Positions 51,037 to 59,804 of a stretch of 64,000 nt of DNA are shown in pieces. Under the pieces are notes generated by a model, which was not told the origin of the DNA, made no database searches, and worked only from the letters and a program-made list of their open reading frames with translations. The DNA comes from Thiohalocapsa halophila (GTDB taxonomy: Bacteria > Pseudomonadota > Gammaproteobacteria > Chromatiales > Chromatiaceae). The stretch lies in contig NZ_NRRV01000027.1 of assembly GCF_016583825.1 (NCBI RefSeq), forward strand, positions 1-64,000, written 5' to 3'. Within the stretch, counting starts at the first letter, position 1; each line of letters opens with the position of its first letter. The translations under genes were made by a program, and so were the position numbers.

Positions 51037-51714
51037 TCAGGTCCCGGCATCGGCCTGCGCAGTGGCCTCCAGCAACGGCAACAGCTGCGGCCACACGTTC
51101 TCCAGCAGCTGCGGCTGCGCCGCGGCCGTGGGATGCAGGCCGTCCGCCTGCATCAAAGCCCGATCCTCGGCAACGCCGGCGAGCAGCCGCGGCACCAGCG
51201 CGGCACCCGTATCCTCGGCCACCTCGACATACAGCTGCTGGAACTGTTCCGCATAGGCGCTGCCGTAATTGGGCGGCAGACGCACCCCGATGAGCAGCAC
51301 CCGGGCGCCGGCGGCCTGCGCCTGTTCCACCAGCACCGTCAAGGCGCCCGCGATGCGCTTGGGCGGGAAGCCGCGCAGGCCGTCGTTGGCGCCGAGCTCG
51401 ATGACCACCACCGCCGGCGTATGCTCCGCCAGCAGCGCCGGCAGCCGCGAGCGCCCACCTGCGGTGGTCTCGCCGGAAATACTGGCGTTCACCACCTGGT
51501 GCGGCAGGCCCTCGGCATCGATGCGCTGCTTGAGCAGGCTGACCCAGCCCTGATCTAGCGCTGTCCCGAAGCCGGCACTCAGGCTGTCACCCAACACCAG
51601 CACCCGCGGCGGCGCGGCAGCGCCGACCGTCGACATCACAACACCGGCCAGCAGCGCCGCCGCACAAAGCAGCAGACGCCGTGCCGGCGCACAGCTTACG
51701 CAAGGAGACCGCAT
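51037..51714 (-). CDS. tesA: Arylesterase / acyl-CoA thioesterase I, TesA type
   Basis: A 225-residue periplasmic SGNH hydrolase if started at ATG 51714. Signal segment RRLLLCAAALLAGVVMSTVG; block I VLVLGDSLSAGFG with the nucleophile Ser; block III Asn in IELGANDGLRG; block V ADGLHPTAA with the catalytic Asp-x-x-His. ATG 51714 shares bases with the ybbA start on the other strand; a later Met at 51636 would remove the signal. tesA is classically divergent from ybbA. Confidence 0.92.
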   Translation of the reverse strand: MRSPCVSCAPARRLLLCAAALLAGVVMSTVGAAAPPRVLVLGDSLSAGFGTALDQGWVSLLKQRIDAEGLPHQVVNASISGETTAGGRSRLPALLAEHTPAVVVIELGANDGLRGFPPKRIAGALTVLVEQAQAAGARVLLIGVRLPPNYGSAYAEQFQQLYVEVAEDTGAALVPRLLAGVAEDRALMQADGLHPTAAAQPQLLENVWPQLLPLLEATAQADAGT

Positions 51715-52453
51715 GAATACCCCAGAGATCCTGTGCCGCGCCCATGGGCTGGCCAAGCATGTTAGCGGCCCCGGGGGGCGCCTGACCATCCTGCACGGGC
51801 TTTCGCTCAGCGTCGCCGCCGGCGAGGCGGTGGCCATCGTCGGCGCCTCCGGCAGCGGCAAGTCCACGCTGCTGGGGCTGCTGGCCGGTCTGGACGCCCC
51901 CAGCGACGGCGACGTGGAGCTCTGCGGCGCGCATCTGTCCACGCTGGACGAGGACGGCCGGGCGGCACTGCGCGGCGGGCGGGTCGGCTTCGTGTTCCAG
52001 AACTTCCAGCTGCTGCCGACCCTGACCGCGCTGGAGAACGTCTCCCTGCCGCTGGAGCTGGCCGCCGCCGGCGCCCAGACCACCAAGGGCAACGGTCAGG
52101 TCCGCCCCGACACCGGCCTGAACGGCCACGACCCCAGCGCCGTCGCCCGCGAGGCGCTCGCGCGTGTCGGCCTCGCCGCCCGCGCCGGGCACTATCCGCG
52201 CCAGCTCTCCGGCGGCGAGCAGCAGCGCGTCGCCATCGCCCGCGCCTTCGCGCCGGGCCCGCAGATCCTGTTCGCGGACGAGCCCACGGGCAACCTGGAC
52301 CTGGGCACCGGCCGCAAAATCATCGATCTCTTGTTCGCGCTGCGCGAAGACGCCGGCGCCGCCCTGGTGCTGGTAACCCATGACGAGGCCCTGGCCGGGC
52401 GCTGCGACCGCCGGCTCGGCATGCAGGACGGCCACCTGGAGGTGCTGCCATGA
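51713..52453 (+). CDS. ybbA: ABC transporter ATP-binding protein (YbbA)
   Basis: A 246-residue ATPase. Walker A GASGSGKSTLLGLLAGLD; Q-loop VFQNFQLLPTLTALENVSLP; signature QLSGGEQQRVAIARAFA; Walker B LFADEPTGNLD. The family pairs with the FtsX-like permease YbbP, whose start overlaps the ybbA stop (ATGA). The pair is related to LolCDE and MacB, systems that extract lipoproteins or work on envelope substrates; its own role remains poorly defined. A linker of about 15 residues after the Q-loop (AQTTKGNGQVRPDTGLNG) is unusual. Confidence 0.92.
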   Translation: MNTPEILCRAHGLAKHVSGPGGRLTILHGLSLSVAAGEAVAIVGASGSGKSTLLGLLAGLDAPSDGDVELCGAHLSTLDEDGRAALRGGRVGFVFQNFQLLPTLTALENVSLPLELAAAGAQTTKGNGQVRPDTGLNGHDPSAVAREALARVGLAARAGHYPRQLSGGEQQRVAIARAFAPGPQILFADEPTGNLDLGTGRKIIDLLFALREDAGAALVLVTHDEALAGRCDRRLGMQDGHLEVLP

Positions 52454-54954
52454 GCGCCCTGCGCCTGCCCGCCTGGGGACTGGCCCTGCGGCTGCTGCGC
52501 AGCGACTGGCGCAGCGGCGAGCTCTATTTGCTCTCCGCCGCCCTGGTGCTGACGGTGGCAGCCATCACCGCGGTCGGCTTCTTCACCGACCGCATCGAGC
52601 GCGCGATGCAGCGCCATGGCGGCGAGCTCATCGCCGCGGACCTGGCCATCGACTCCTCCCGCCCCATCCCCGATGCCTTCACCGACGAGGCCGCCGCCCG
52701 CGGCCTGACCGTGGCCCGCACCCTGACCTTCCGCAGCGTCGTGCTCGCGGGCGACGACAGCCAGCTGGTGCAGGTCAAGGCCGTGGACGACGCCTATCCG
52801 CTGCGCGGGGAGATGCGCCTCAAGGCGGACCTCGACGCCGCCGAGGAGCCGGCCGGCACACCGCCGCCGCCGCTCGCCGCCTGGGTGGAGCCGCGGCTCC
52901 TGTACGTGCTGGGCGCCGACGTCGGCGCCGGCATCGATCTGGGCGAAGCACGCTTCACGGCAGAGAAGCTCATCGCCTACGAGCCGGACCGCGGCGGCAA
53001 TTTCTTCCAGATCGCACCGCGGGTGATGATCCGCCTGGACGACGTGCCGGCCACGGGCCTGGTCACCGACGCGAGCCGGGTGCGCCACCGGCTGCTGCTG
53101 GCGGGCCCGCGGGAGGCCATCGCCGACTATGCCGAATGGGCCGAGCCGCTGCTGCCGGCGGCCGCCGGGCTCATCGACGCCCGCGAGGCCCGCCCGGAAT
53201 TCGCCGCCGCCGTGGACCGGGCCTCGCGCTTCCTGCATCTGGCGGCGCTCACCACCCTGCTGGTGGCGGGAGCGGCCATTGCGCTGGCGAGCCGCCGGCT
53301 GGTGGACCGCCAGACCGACGCCGTGGCCGTGATGCGCTGCCTCGGCGCCCCCCGCCACCTGCTGACCCGGATCTTCGCCATTCGGCTCCTGACCTTCGGG
53401 CTGCTGGCGAGCCTCGTCGGCTGCCTGGTGGGCTGGCTCGGCCAGCGCGGGCTCGCGGCGCTGCTGGCGCAATGGTTCGAGGGCCCGCTGCCGGCGGCGT
53501 CCATCCAGCCCGTGCTCGTCGGCATCGGCACCGGGCTGGTGGCGCTGGCGGGCTTCGCGCTGCCGCCGCTGTTGCAGCTGGCGGACGTGCCGCCGCTCAA
53601 GGTGATCCGCCGCGACCTGGGGCCGCCGCGGGTGTCGGTAGCCTTCGCCGGGCTCGGCGCCGCCGGCGCCCTGGCGCTGATGATCCTGTGGCAGGCGGGG
53701 GACTTCGAGCTGGCCTGGAAGCTGCTGCTCGGCGTCGTCGCCGCCGTCGCGGCCCTGGTGGCGCTCGGCGCGCTGATGGTCTGGCTCGCCGGGCTGGCGG
53801 CCGCGCGCACCCGCGGTATCTGGCGCCTCGGCCTCGCCGGGCTCGCGCGGCGGCCGGCGGCGGCCATTTTGCAGATCACGGGCTTCGGCCTCGGCATCCT
53901 CGCGCTGCTGCTGCTGGCGGTGGTGCGCGTCGACCTGCTGAGCAGCTGGCAGCAGACCCTGCCGGAAGGCGCGCCGAACCGCTTTCTGATCAACATCCAG
54001 CCCCACGAGACGGACGGCCTGGCGGACTGGCTCGCCGCGCGCAACATCGACGGCGCCGGCATCTTCCCGATGATCCGCGGGCGCCTCACCGGCATCGGCG
54101 AGCGCGACATCGAGCCGGACGACTATGCCGACCCCCGCGCCCAGCGCCTCGCCGCGCGCGAGTTCAACCTGAGCTACGCGCTGGACATGCAGCCGGACAA
54201 CACCGTCGCCGCCGGGCGCTGGTGGACCGGCGACGACCCAGAACCGCAGTTCTCGGTGGAGGAAGGCATCGCCGAGACCCTTGGCATCGGCCTTGGCGAC
54301 CGGCTGCGCTTTCAGGTGGCGGGCGAGGATGTGACGGCGCCCGTCACCAACCTGCGGCAGGTGCAGTGGGACAGCTTCAACGTCAACTTCTTCGTCATCG
54401 GCACGCCGGGGCTGCTGGGCGATCAGCCGGCGACCTACATCACCAGCTTCTACCTGCCCGAGTCGCGCGAAGCCCTGGTGCCGGAGCTGCTGCGCGCCTT
54501 CCCGAGCGTGACCCTCATCGACGTCGGCGCGCTGCTGGAGCAGGTGCGCGGCATCATCGAGCAGGGCATCCGCGCCGTGGAATACGTCTTTCTGTTCACG
54601 CTGGCGGCGGGGCTGTTGGTGATGTACGCCGGCATCCAGGCGAGCCTCGCCGTGCGCCGGGCCGAGCACGGGGTGCTGCGCACGCTCGGCGCCAACCGGC
54701 GCCAGCTGCTGCGGGGGCTGCTGGTGGAGTTCACCGCCGCCGGCCTGCTGGCGGGGCTGACGGCGTCCATCTTCGCCGAGGCCACGGGCTATGTGCTGGC
54801 CCGCCAGCTCTTCGACCTGCCCTTCGCGCTGAACCCCTGGCTGTGGCTCTTCGGCGTGCTCGGCAGCGGCGTGGCCATCGGCCTCGCCGGCACCCTCGGC
54901 ACCTACCGCGCCCTGGTACGCCCGCCGCTGGCGGCCCTGCGCGCCGGAGGCTGA
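52450..54954 (+). CDS. ybbP: FtsX-like ABC permease (YbbP)
   Basis: An 834-residue permease. N-terminal helix about 17-40 (ELYLLSAALVLTVAAITAVG), a periplasmic region to about 265, a first block of FtsX helices around 270-440 with VMRCLGAPRHLLTRIFAIRL, further helices at 470-500, and a second periplasmic domain. The C-terminal FtsX block includes AEHGVLRTLGANRRQLLRGL. Length and the duplicated FtsX units fit YbbP. It forms a transporter with YbbA, probably acting at the inner membrane on a lipid or lipoprotein substrate. Confidence 0.92.
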   Translation: MSALRLPAWGLALRLLRSDWRSGELYLLSAALVLTVAAITAVGFFTDRIERAMQRHGGELIAADLAIDSSRPIPDAFTDEAAARGLTVARTLTFRSVVLAGDDSQLVQVKAVDDAYPLRGEMRLKADLDAAEEPAGTPPPPLAAWVEPRLLYVLGADVGAGIDLGEARFTAEKLIAYEPDRGGNFFQIAPRVMIRLDDVPATGLVTDASRVRHRLLLAGPREAIADYAEWAEPLLPAAAGLIDAREARPEFAAAVDRASRFLHLAALTTLLVAGAAIALASRRLVDRQTDAVAVMRCLGAPRHLLTRIFAIRLLTFGLLASLVGCLVGWLGQRGLAALLAQWFEGPLPAASIQPVLVGIGTGLVALAGFALPPLLQLADVPPLKVIRRDLGPPRVSVAFAGLGAAGALALMILWQAGDFELAWKLLLGVVAAVAALVALGALMVWLAGLAAARTRGIWRLGLAGLARRPAAAILQITGFGLGILALLLLAVVRVDLLSSWQQTLPEGAPNRFLINIQPHETDGLADWLAARNIDGAGIFPMIRGRLTGIGERDIEPDDYADPRAQRLAAREFNLSYALDMQPDNTVAAGRWWTGDDPEPQFSVEEGIAETLGIGLGDRLRFQVAGEDVTAPVTNLRQVQWDSFNVNFFVIGTPGLLGDQPATYITSFYLPESREALVPELLRAFPSVTLIDVGALLEQVRGIIEQGIRAVEYVFLFTLAAGLLVMYAGIQASLAVRRAEHGVLRTLGANRRQLLRGLLVEFTAAGLLAGLTASIFAEATGYVLARQLFDLPFALNPWLWLFGVLGSGVAIGLAGTLGTYRALVRPPLAALRAGG

Positions 54955-54967
54955 TGGCCCGCGCGGC

Positions 54968-55043
54968 GTGGACTGCGCTGCGCTTGTCCACCCTACGACG
55001 AGGGCCAGCCGTAGGGTGGATGAGCGCAGCGAAATCCACCCTG
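54968..55043. repeat. REP family 2 pair, left of RAYT
   Basis: GTGGACTGCGCTGCGCTTGT then CCACCCTACG (54968-54997) and CGTAGGGTGGATGAGCGCAG then CGAAATCCACCCTG (55010-55043). The same pair, in the same orientation, lies downstream of the RAYT gene. Confidence 0.9.
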
Positions 55044-55159
55044 CTCCGCGTCGCTCAAGCACGCAAAATCCGCGCTCGGCCTTGAGCCGAGACGCTAGGC
55101 TCGTGCAACATACGGCGGCAGAACACACCTTGTGGGCTTCGGGCGCCAGCAAGAGTCCC

Positions 55160-55678
55160 ATGAGCGATTATCGACGCTGCTACGTCCCGGGCGGCTGCTA
55201 CTTCTTCACCGTCGTTACCCATCGTCGCCGTGCCCTTTTCGGTTCTCCGGATCGGGTGCAGTTGCTGCGGCAAGCGATGCGCGCCGTCCAACGGGCGCGT
55301 CCCTTTACGATCCAGGCCATGGTGGTGCTGCCTGACCATCTCCACGCCGTTTGGCAACTGCCGGAGGATGATGCGGATTTCTCCCGGCGCTGGCGCGATA
55401 TCAAGCGCGGCTTCTCCAGCCAGCTGGATGCCCCCGTCAACCACCGTGGCGAGAAGGCGATCTGGCAGCGGCGCTTCTGGGAGCATCTAATCCGGGATGA
55501 GGACGACTGGCGCCGGCACGTGGACTATGTCCATTACAACCCGGTGAAGCACGGACTCGTCGAGCGCCCCGCACAGTGGCCGTACAGCTCCTTCCACGCC
55601 GCGGTGAGAAAAGGCTGGTATCCGTTGCACTGGGGCGCAGCGGAGCCCGAGGACATTCGCGGGTGGCGGCTGGAGTAG
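55160..55678 (+). CDS. REP-associated tyrosine transposase (RAYT)
   Basis: A 172-residue Y1 HUH-type transposase from MSDYRRCYVPGGCYFFTVVT. The HUH motif is H60-L-H62 in VLPDHLHAVW, and the predicted catalytic Tyr is Y126 in VDYVHYNPVKHGLV, the standard RAYT signature. RAYTs cut and move REP palindromes. Here the gene is framed by two direct copies of a REP family 2 pair, and further copies occur at 50942 and 63508, so this gene is the likely mobiliser of family 2. Domestication cannot be excluded. A longer upstream frame is not supported. Confidence 0.93.
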   Translation: MSDYRRCYVPGGCYFFTVVTHRRRALFGSPDRVQLLRQAMRAVQRARPFTIQAMVVLPDHLHAVWQLPEDDADFSRRWRDIKRGFSSQLDAPVNHRGEKAIWQRRFWEHLIRDEDDWRRHVDYVHYNPVKHGLVERPAQWPYSSFHAAVRKGWYPLHWGAAEPEDIRGWRLE

Positions 55679-55684
55679 GGGTGG

Positions 55685-55774
55685 GGTGGACTGCGCTGCG
55701 CTTGTCCACCCTACGGATAGCCATGGCCCATGCTTACTCGTAGGGTGGATGAGCGCAGCGAAATCCACCCTGCT
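55685..55774. repeat. REP family 2 pair, right of RAYT
   Basis: GGTGGACTGCGCTGCGCTTG then TCCACCCTACG (55685-55715) and CGTAGGGTGGATGAGCGCAG then CGAAATCCACCC (55739-55774), same order and orientation as the left pair. The right end runs into the stop codon of the minus-strand gene that ends at 55773. Confidence 0.9.
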
Positions 55775-56615
55775 AAACGCTATGCAGATCGAAATCGTTC
55801 CAGGGCTGCGCATTGGCCGGTAGGCGGCCGTGGACGCGCTCATGGATCTGCTGCAGCAGCACCAGGTCCTCCCAGACAGCAGCGGGCCAACCGGTCCGGC
55901 CCCCGCGATGGTCGAAGAAGAGATCGTGGCAGACTACGGCGAAGGCCTCCACGTTGCCCCAGCTACGCAGCAGACGCTCCACCACATGGCGGTACCCTTT
56001 CTCCAACAGCGGCAGGCTGGCGAGCACGGATGTGCTCGGGGCCCCTGTTCTCACCGCAAGCCTGTATGCATGCACGGCGCAGAGCATGTCGAGCTCCGGC
56101 CACACCCAGCTCGGCCAGCGCCGCACCATGCCCTCACCGTCGAGCACCAGGACGTGCAGCGCCCTACCCGCGGCGGCGCCGCCCCAGAGCCGCGTCAGCA
56201 GCGCGACGGCGCTCGGCGCGGCATGCTCCAGCTGCGACTCCGGCAGCCAATCCGGCACCGGCGTCCGTTGGCGCCCGGCGCGAGCTGCGCGCCAAAGCTC
56301 CTCGGTCTTACCCTCTCCCGACTGCACGGACATCTCCTGCTGCGCGGGCATCTCCTGCTGCACTGGCCCGGCCGCAGGCTCGGCCGCGGCGGCATCCGCT
56401 GCGCGCGCCACCGCCGCGGGCGCGAGCCGGTGCTTGAGCCGCGTGAAGATGAAATGGCCGCTGTCAGCGGGCGGCGGCGGCCCGCCGGTACGCTCAGGCG
56501 CGGCGTTTTCCTGCGCCGTATCGGCGCCAGACGCCGCCGCGGCGGGCGGTTGGAGCGGCTCCCCCGCGTACATCGCGGGCGACAGCGCGAGCAGGTGCTT
56601 GGGCGAGGAGCTCAT
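55773..56615 (-). CDS. Hypothetical protein, Ala/Pro-rich N-terminus
   Basis: A 280-residue protein. The first 110 residues are low complexity (PPAAAASGADTAQEN, QQEMPAQQEM). The second half is well ordered with Trp/Leu-rich helices (WPSWVWPELDMLCAVHAYRL, LASLPLLEKGYRHVVERLLR, WGNVEAFAVVCHDLFFDHRG), so it is probably a real cytoplasmic protein. I do not recognise the family. It ends at the right REP pair of the RAYT. Confidence 0.6.
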   Translation of the reverse strand: MSSSPKHLLALSPAMYAGEPLQPPAAAASGADTAQENAAPERTGGPPPPADSGHFIFTRLKHRLAPAAVARAADAAAAEPAAGPVQQEMPAQQEMSVQSGEGKTEELWRAARAGRQRTPVPDWLPESQLEHAAPSAVALLTRLWGGAAAGRALHVLVLDGEGMVRRWPSWVWPELDMLCAVHAYRLAVRTGAPSTSVLASLPLLEKGYRHVVERLLRSWGNVEAFAVVCHDLFFDHRGGRTGWPAAVWEDLVLLQQIHERVHGRLPANAQPWNDFDLHSV

Positions 56616-56789
56616 TGCAACGGGTTCCTGTACGGGATTCCGGAGCTAACCTAACCCTAGGGCACCCTGAGGTCCGATGCTGAGAACGGCTTGGCAGCTC
56701 CAATCCACGGCCGGCCCATGCCTCGGGTGAGGGTCCGCCGCCGACTTGCTATGATGGCCCGGTATCGAATCACGGACCGTCTGCACCCT

Positions 56790-57125
56790 ATGCCCGCCGC
56801 CCCGCCGCTTCATCAGACCGTGCCGCCGCTGCTCGGCGGGCTGCTGATCACGCTGACCGCCCTCGCCCAGCAAACGGACCTGTCGAACCTCGAGCTACGT
56901 GTCACGGCCGCGGACATCCAACCATCGGTGACCATCGAGGAGTACGACAATCGCACCGTGGAGCGCTACAGCGTCAACAACAACACCTACATGCTGAAGG
57001 TCACCCCCAATGTCGGCGCGCCCTATTACCTGGTGGACGACGACGGCTCCGGCGACATGGCCTGGCGGCGCAACACCCCGGGCATGCACACCCAGGTGCC
57101 ACAGTGGACCCTGCTCAGCTGGTGA
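56790..57125 (+). CDS. DUF2782 family protein
   Basis: A 111-residue protein from MPAAPPLHQT. An N-terminal hydrophobic segment (LLGGLLITLTALAQ) is likely a signal peptide. The rest matches DUF2782: PSVTIEEYDNRTVERYSVNN, NNTYMLKVTPNVGAPYYLVD and the end TQVPQWTLLSW. Small periplasmic protein of unknown function found across Gammaproteobacteria, often near polA. Longer in-frame starts upstream are less likely. Confidence 0.85.
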   Translation: MPAAPPLHQTVPPLLGGLLITLTALAQQTDLSNLELRVTAADIQPSVTIEEYDNRTVERYSVNNNTYMLKVTPNVGAPYYLVDDDGSGDMAWRRNTPGMHTQVPQWTLLSW

Positions 57126-57179
57126 GCCCAGCGCGACGCCGATTCGCCCACAGCCGGCCGAACGTGGACAAGACTATTT

Positions 57180-57211
57180 CGTAGGTCGGGCTGAGGCACG
57201 AAGCCCGACGC
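57180..57211. repeat. REP family 3 copy
   Basis: GTAGGTCGGGCTGAGGCACG then AAGCCCGACGC: the reverse-orientation relative of the tandem copies at 22732-22811, upstream of the amino-acid-binding protein gene. Confidence 0.65.
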
Positions 57212-57394
57212 CGCGACGCCGATAACCGCCTGATTATCGACCCTCCCGGCATCGGCCCGATCAACGCCCGGGCACGGGCGGGGCGGCCGCGTGCAATACT
57301 TGCCCAATCTCGGCAGAGACGGCGCAAAGGCCCAGCAGACTGAAAGCCGCAGCCGCAAGACACCGGCGGTGACCCGACCAGAGGACAGCGAGAC

Positions 57395-58456
57395 ATGACC
57401 CCCTTCGCCAACCCCGGCACCCTAGAGCGCAGCCAAGGATTCCGCGTAGCCGCCATGCTGGGCGCCCTGCTGTTGCTGCTAGGCGCCGTCGGCATCGCGG
57501 GCGCCGACACCATCCAAGACGTGCGCGAGCGCGGCACGCTCAAGTGCGGCGTCAACGGCGAGGTCCCGGGCCTGTCCTATCGCGATGAAGACGGCCGCTG
57601 GAGCGGCCTGGACGTGGACTTCTGCCGCGCCGTCGCCGCCGCGGTGCTGGACGACCCAGACGCCGTCGAGCTGGTGGCGCTGACGCCCGAAGAGCGCCTC
57701 GGCGCCCTGCGCGGCGGCGCCGTAGACGTGCTCGCGCGCAACACCACCTGGACCGGCCAGCGCGACATCGCCGAGGGCGCGAGCTTCGTCGGCGTGCTCT
57801 ACTACGACGGCCAAGGCTTCATGGTGCCGCGCAAGACCGACACCCTGAGCACCCTGGCGCTGAACGGCGCCAAGGTCTGCGCCATCAGCGGCACCACCAG
57901 CATCGACAACGCCAAGCGCTACTTCACCCGCCATCGCATGGCGCTGGAGCTCATCCTGCATCCGGACCTGGCCGCGGCCGCCGAGGCCTACCTGGCCGGC
58001 AAGTGCGACGCCCTGACCACCGATCGCTCCCAGCTGCATGCCCTGCGCAGCACGCTGGAGCAGCCCGCCGCGCAGCGCATCCTGCCGGAGGTCATCTCCA
58101 AGGAGCCGCTGGGTCCTGCGGTGCGCGACGGCGATGCGCGCTGGTTCGACCTGGTGCGCTGGACGCTGTTCACCCTCATCGAGGCCGAAGAGCTCGGCAT
58201 CGAAACCGGCAATGTCGCCGCCGCCAAGAACCGGGCCGAGAGCGACCGGGTGCGCGCGCTGCTAGACCTGGAGGGCACCACCGCCAGCGTGCTCGGCATC
58301 GAGCCCGCCTGGGGCTACCGGGTCATCCGCGCCGTCGGCAACTATGGCGAGCTCTTCGAGCGCAATCTGGGCCCGGCCTCCGGCCTCGACATCAAGCGCG
58401 GACTGAATGCGCTCTGGTCCGCAGGCGGTCTGATGTACGCGCCTCCGGCACGCTGA
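57395..58456 (+). CDS. General amino-acid ABC transporter substrate-binding protein (AapJ-like)
   Basis: A 353-residue periplasmic protein. Signal peptide GALLLLLGAVGIAGADTIQ; mature start TIQDVRERGTLKCGVNGEVP; binding-site region LSYRDEDGRWSGLDVDFCRA and VLARNTTWTGQRD; C-terminal RVIRAVGNYGELFERNLG. The two cysteine positions and length fit the AapJ/BztA class, which binds a range of L-amino acids. No permease or ATPase genes are adjacent, so the partner genes are elsewhere or this is an orphan. Confidence 0.9.
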   Translation: MTPFANPGTLERSQGFRVAAMLGALLLLLGAVGIAGADTIQDVRERGTLKCGVNGEVPGLSYRDEDGRWSGLDVDFCRAVAAAVLDDPDAVELVALTPEERLGALRGGAVDVLARNTTWTGQRDIAEGASFVGVLYYDGQGFMVPRKTDTLSTLALNGAKVCAISGTTSIDNAKRYFTRHRMALELILHPDLAAAAEAYLAGKCDALTTDRSQLHALRSTLEQPAAQRILPEVISKEPLGPAVRDGDARWFDLVRWTLFTLIEAEELGIETGNVAAAKNRAESDRVRALLDLEGTTASVLGIEPAWGYRVIRAVGNYGELFERNLGPASGLDIKRGLNALWSAGGLMYAPPAR

Positions 58457-58551
58457 GCCGCCGAGTATCGCAGACACCCGCCGCCCCGCTCCGGATTCGA
58501 GCCCCAACCCCCGTCTAAGCTCCCGTTCGAGCCCCTGTCCAAGCCAAGCGC

Positions 58552-59787
58552 ATGTCCCAGCCACCGCTGCTCTCACCCTTCCCCGCGCTGCGCCCGGCCC
58601 CGGGCCGCGCCGCCGAGGTCATTGCCCCGCCCTATGACGTGGTGGACGCCGACGAGGCGCGCGATCTCGTCGCCGCCCGCCCGCACAGCTTCCTGCACAT
58701 CTCCCGCGCCGAGGTGGACCTGCCCGCAGGCACCGACCCCTATGCAGCAGAGGTCTACGAACAAGCCCGGGCAAACCTGGACGCGCTGCGCAGCACCGGC
58801 GTGCTGCGACGGGACCCGTCTCCTTGCTTCTACGCCTATCGACTCGACGCCGCCGGCCGCAGTCAGACCGGCCTGGTCGCCGGGGCGTCGGTGGCGGCCT
58901 ACATGGACGGGCGCATCAAAAAGCACGAGCTCACCCGCCCCGCAAAGGAAGACGACCGCGTGTGCCAGATTGCCGCACTAGATGCCCATACGGGCCCGGC
59001 CTTCCTCGTGCACCGGGCGCAGCCGGAGCTGCGCCGCCTGCTGGCGCAGGCCTGCGAGGCCGCAGCGGACGTCGATGTGCGCGATGCCGACGGCGTGCGC
59101 CACCGGCTCTGGGTGATCGCCGACACGCAGCGCATCGCCGCACTCACCGCCGCCTGCGAAGGCCTGGACGCGCTCTACGTCGCCGACGGCCATCATCGCT
59201 CCGCGGCGGCGGCGCGCGTGGCGGCGGAGCGCGGCGATACCGAGCGCGCGCAGTTCCTGGCCGTCGCCTTCCCGGACGACGAGCTCCGCATCCTGCCCTA
59301 CAACCGAGTCATCCGAGATCTGGCTGGACACGACTGCGACGGGCTGCTCGCCCGGGCACAAGAGCGCTTCGCTGTGACGCCGTGCGCCGAGCCGGTGCAG
59401 CCGACGGCGAACACGGAATTCGGGCTCTACTGCGGCGGGGGTTGGTGGCGCCTACGGCTGCAAGACGCCCTGCTGCCGCCGGCGGACGACCCGGTGGCAA
59501 GCTTGGCCGTGAGCCTGCTGCACACCCATCTGGTGGAGCCCGTGCTCGGCATCACGGACCCGCGCCGGGACCCGCGCATCGACTTCGTCGGCGGCAGCAA
59601 AGGCGTCGCCGGCCTCACCGCGCCGGTGGACGCCGGGCGCATGCAGCTCGCCCTGTCGCTGCCCGCCACCGGCATCGACGAGCTGCTCGCCGTCGCCGAC
59701 GCCGGCGCCATCATGCCCCCCAAATCCACCTGGTTCGAGCCCAAGCTCGCCGACGGCCTGGTGAGCCTAATGCTGGACGCCGGCTAA
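58552..59787 (+). CDS. DUF1015 family protein
   Basis: A 411-residue protein of the usual DUF1015 length. Typical sequences are EVIAPPYDVVDADEARDLVA, NPxSFLH-like RPHSFLHISRAE, ADGHHRSAAAARV and YNRVIRDLAGHDCDGLL. The end block PKSTWFEPKLADGLV is nearly invariant in the family. The biochemical role is unknown; DUF1015 genes are often near serine or phosphoglycerate metabolism genes. It is followed immediately by the second REP array. Confidence 0.92.
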   Translation: MSQPPLLSPFPALRPAPGRAAEVIAPPYDVVDADEARDLVAARPHSFLHISRAEVDLPAGTDPYAAEVYEQARANLDALRSTGVLRRDPSPCFYAYRLDAAGRSQTGLVAGASVAAYMDGRIKKHELTRPAKEDDRVCQIAALDAHTGPAFLVHRAQPELRRLLAQACEAAADVDVRDADGVRHRLWVIADTQRIAALTAACEGLDALYVADGHHRSAAAARVAAERGDTERAQFLAVAFPDDELRILPYNRVIRDLAGHDCDGLLARAQERFAVTPCAEPVQPTANTEFGLYCGGGWWRLRLQDALLPPADDPVASLAVSLLHTHLVEPVLGITDPRRDPRIDFVGGSKGVAGLTAPVDAGRMQLALSLPATGIDELLAVADAGAIMPPKSTWFEPKLADGLVSLMLDAG

Positions 59788-59804
59788 GCCACGTCCAGCC
59801 TCCA

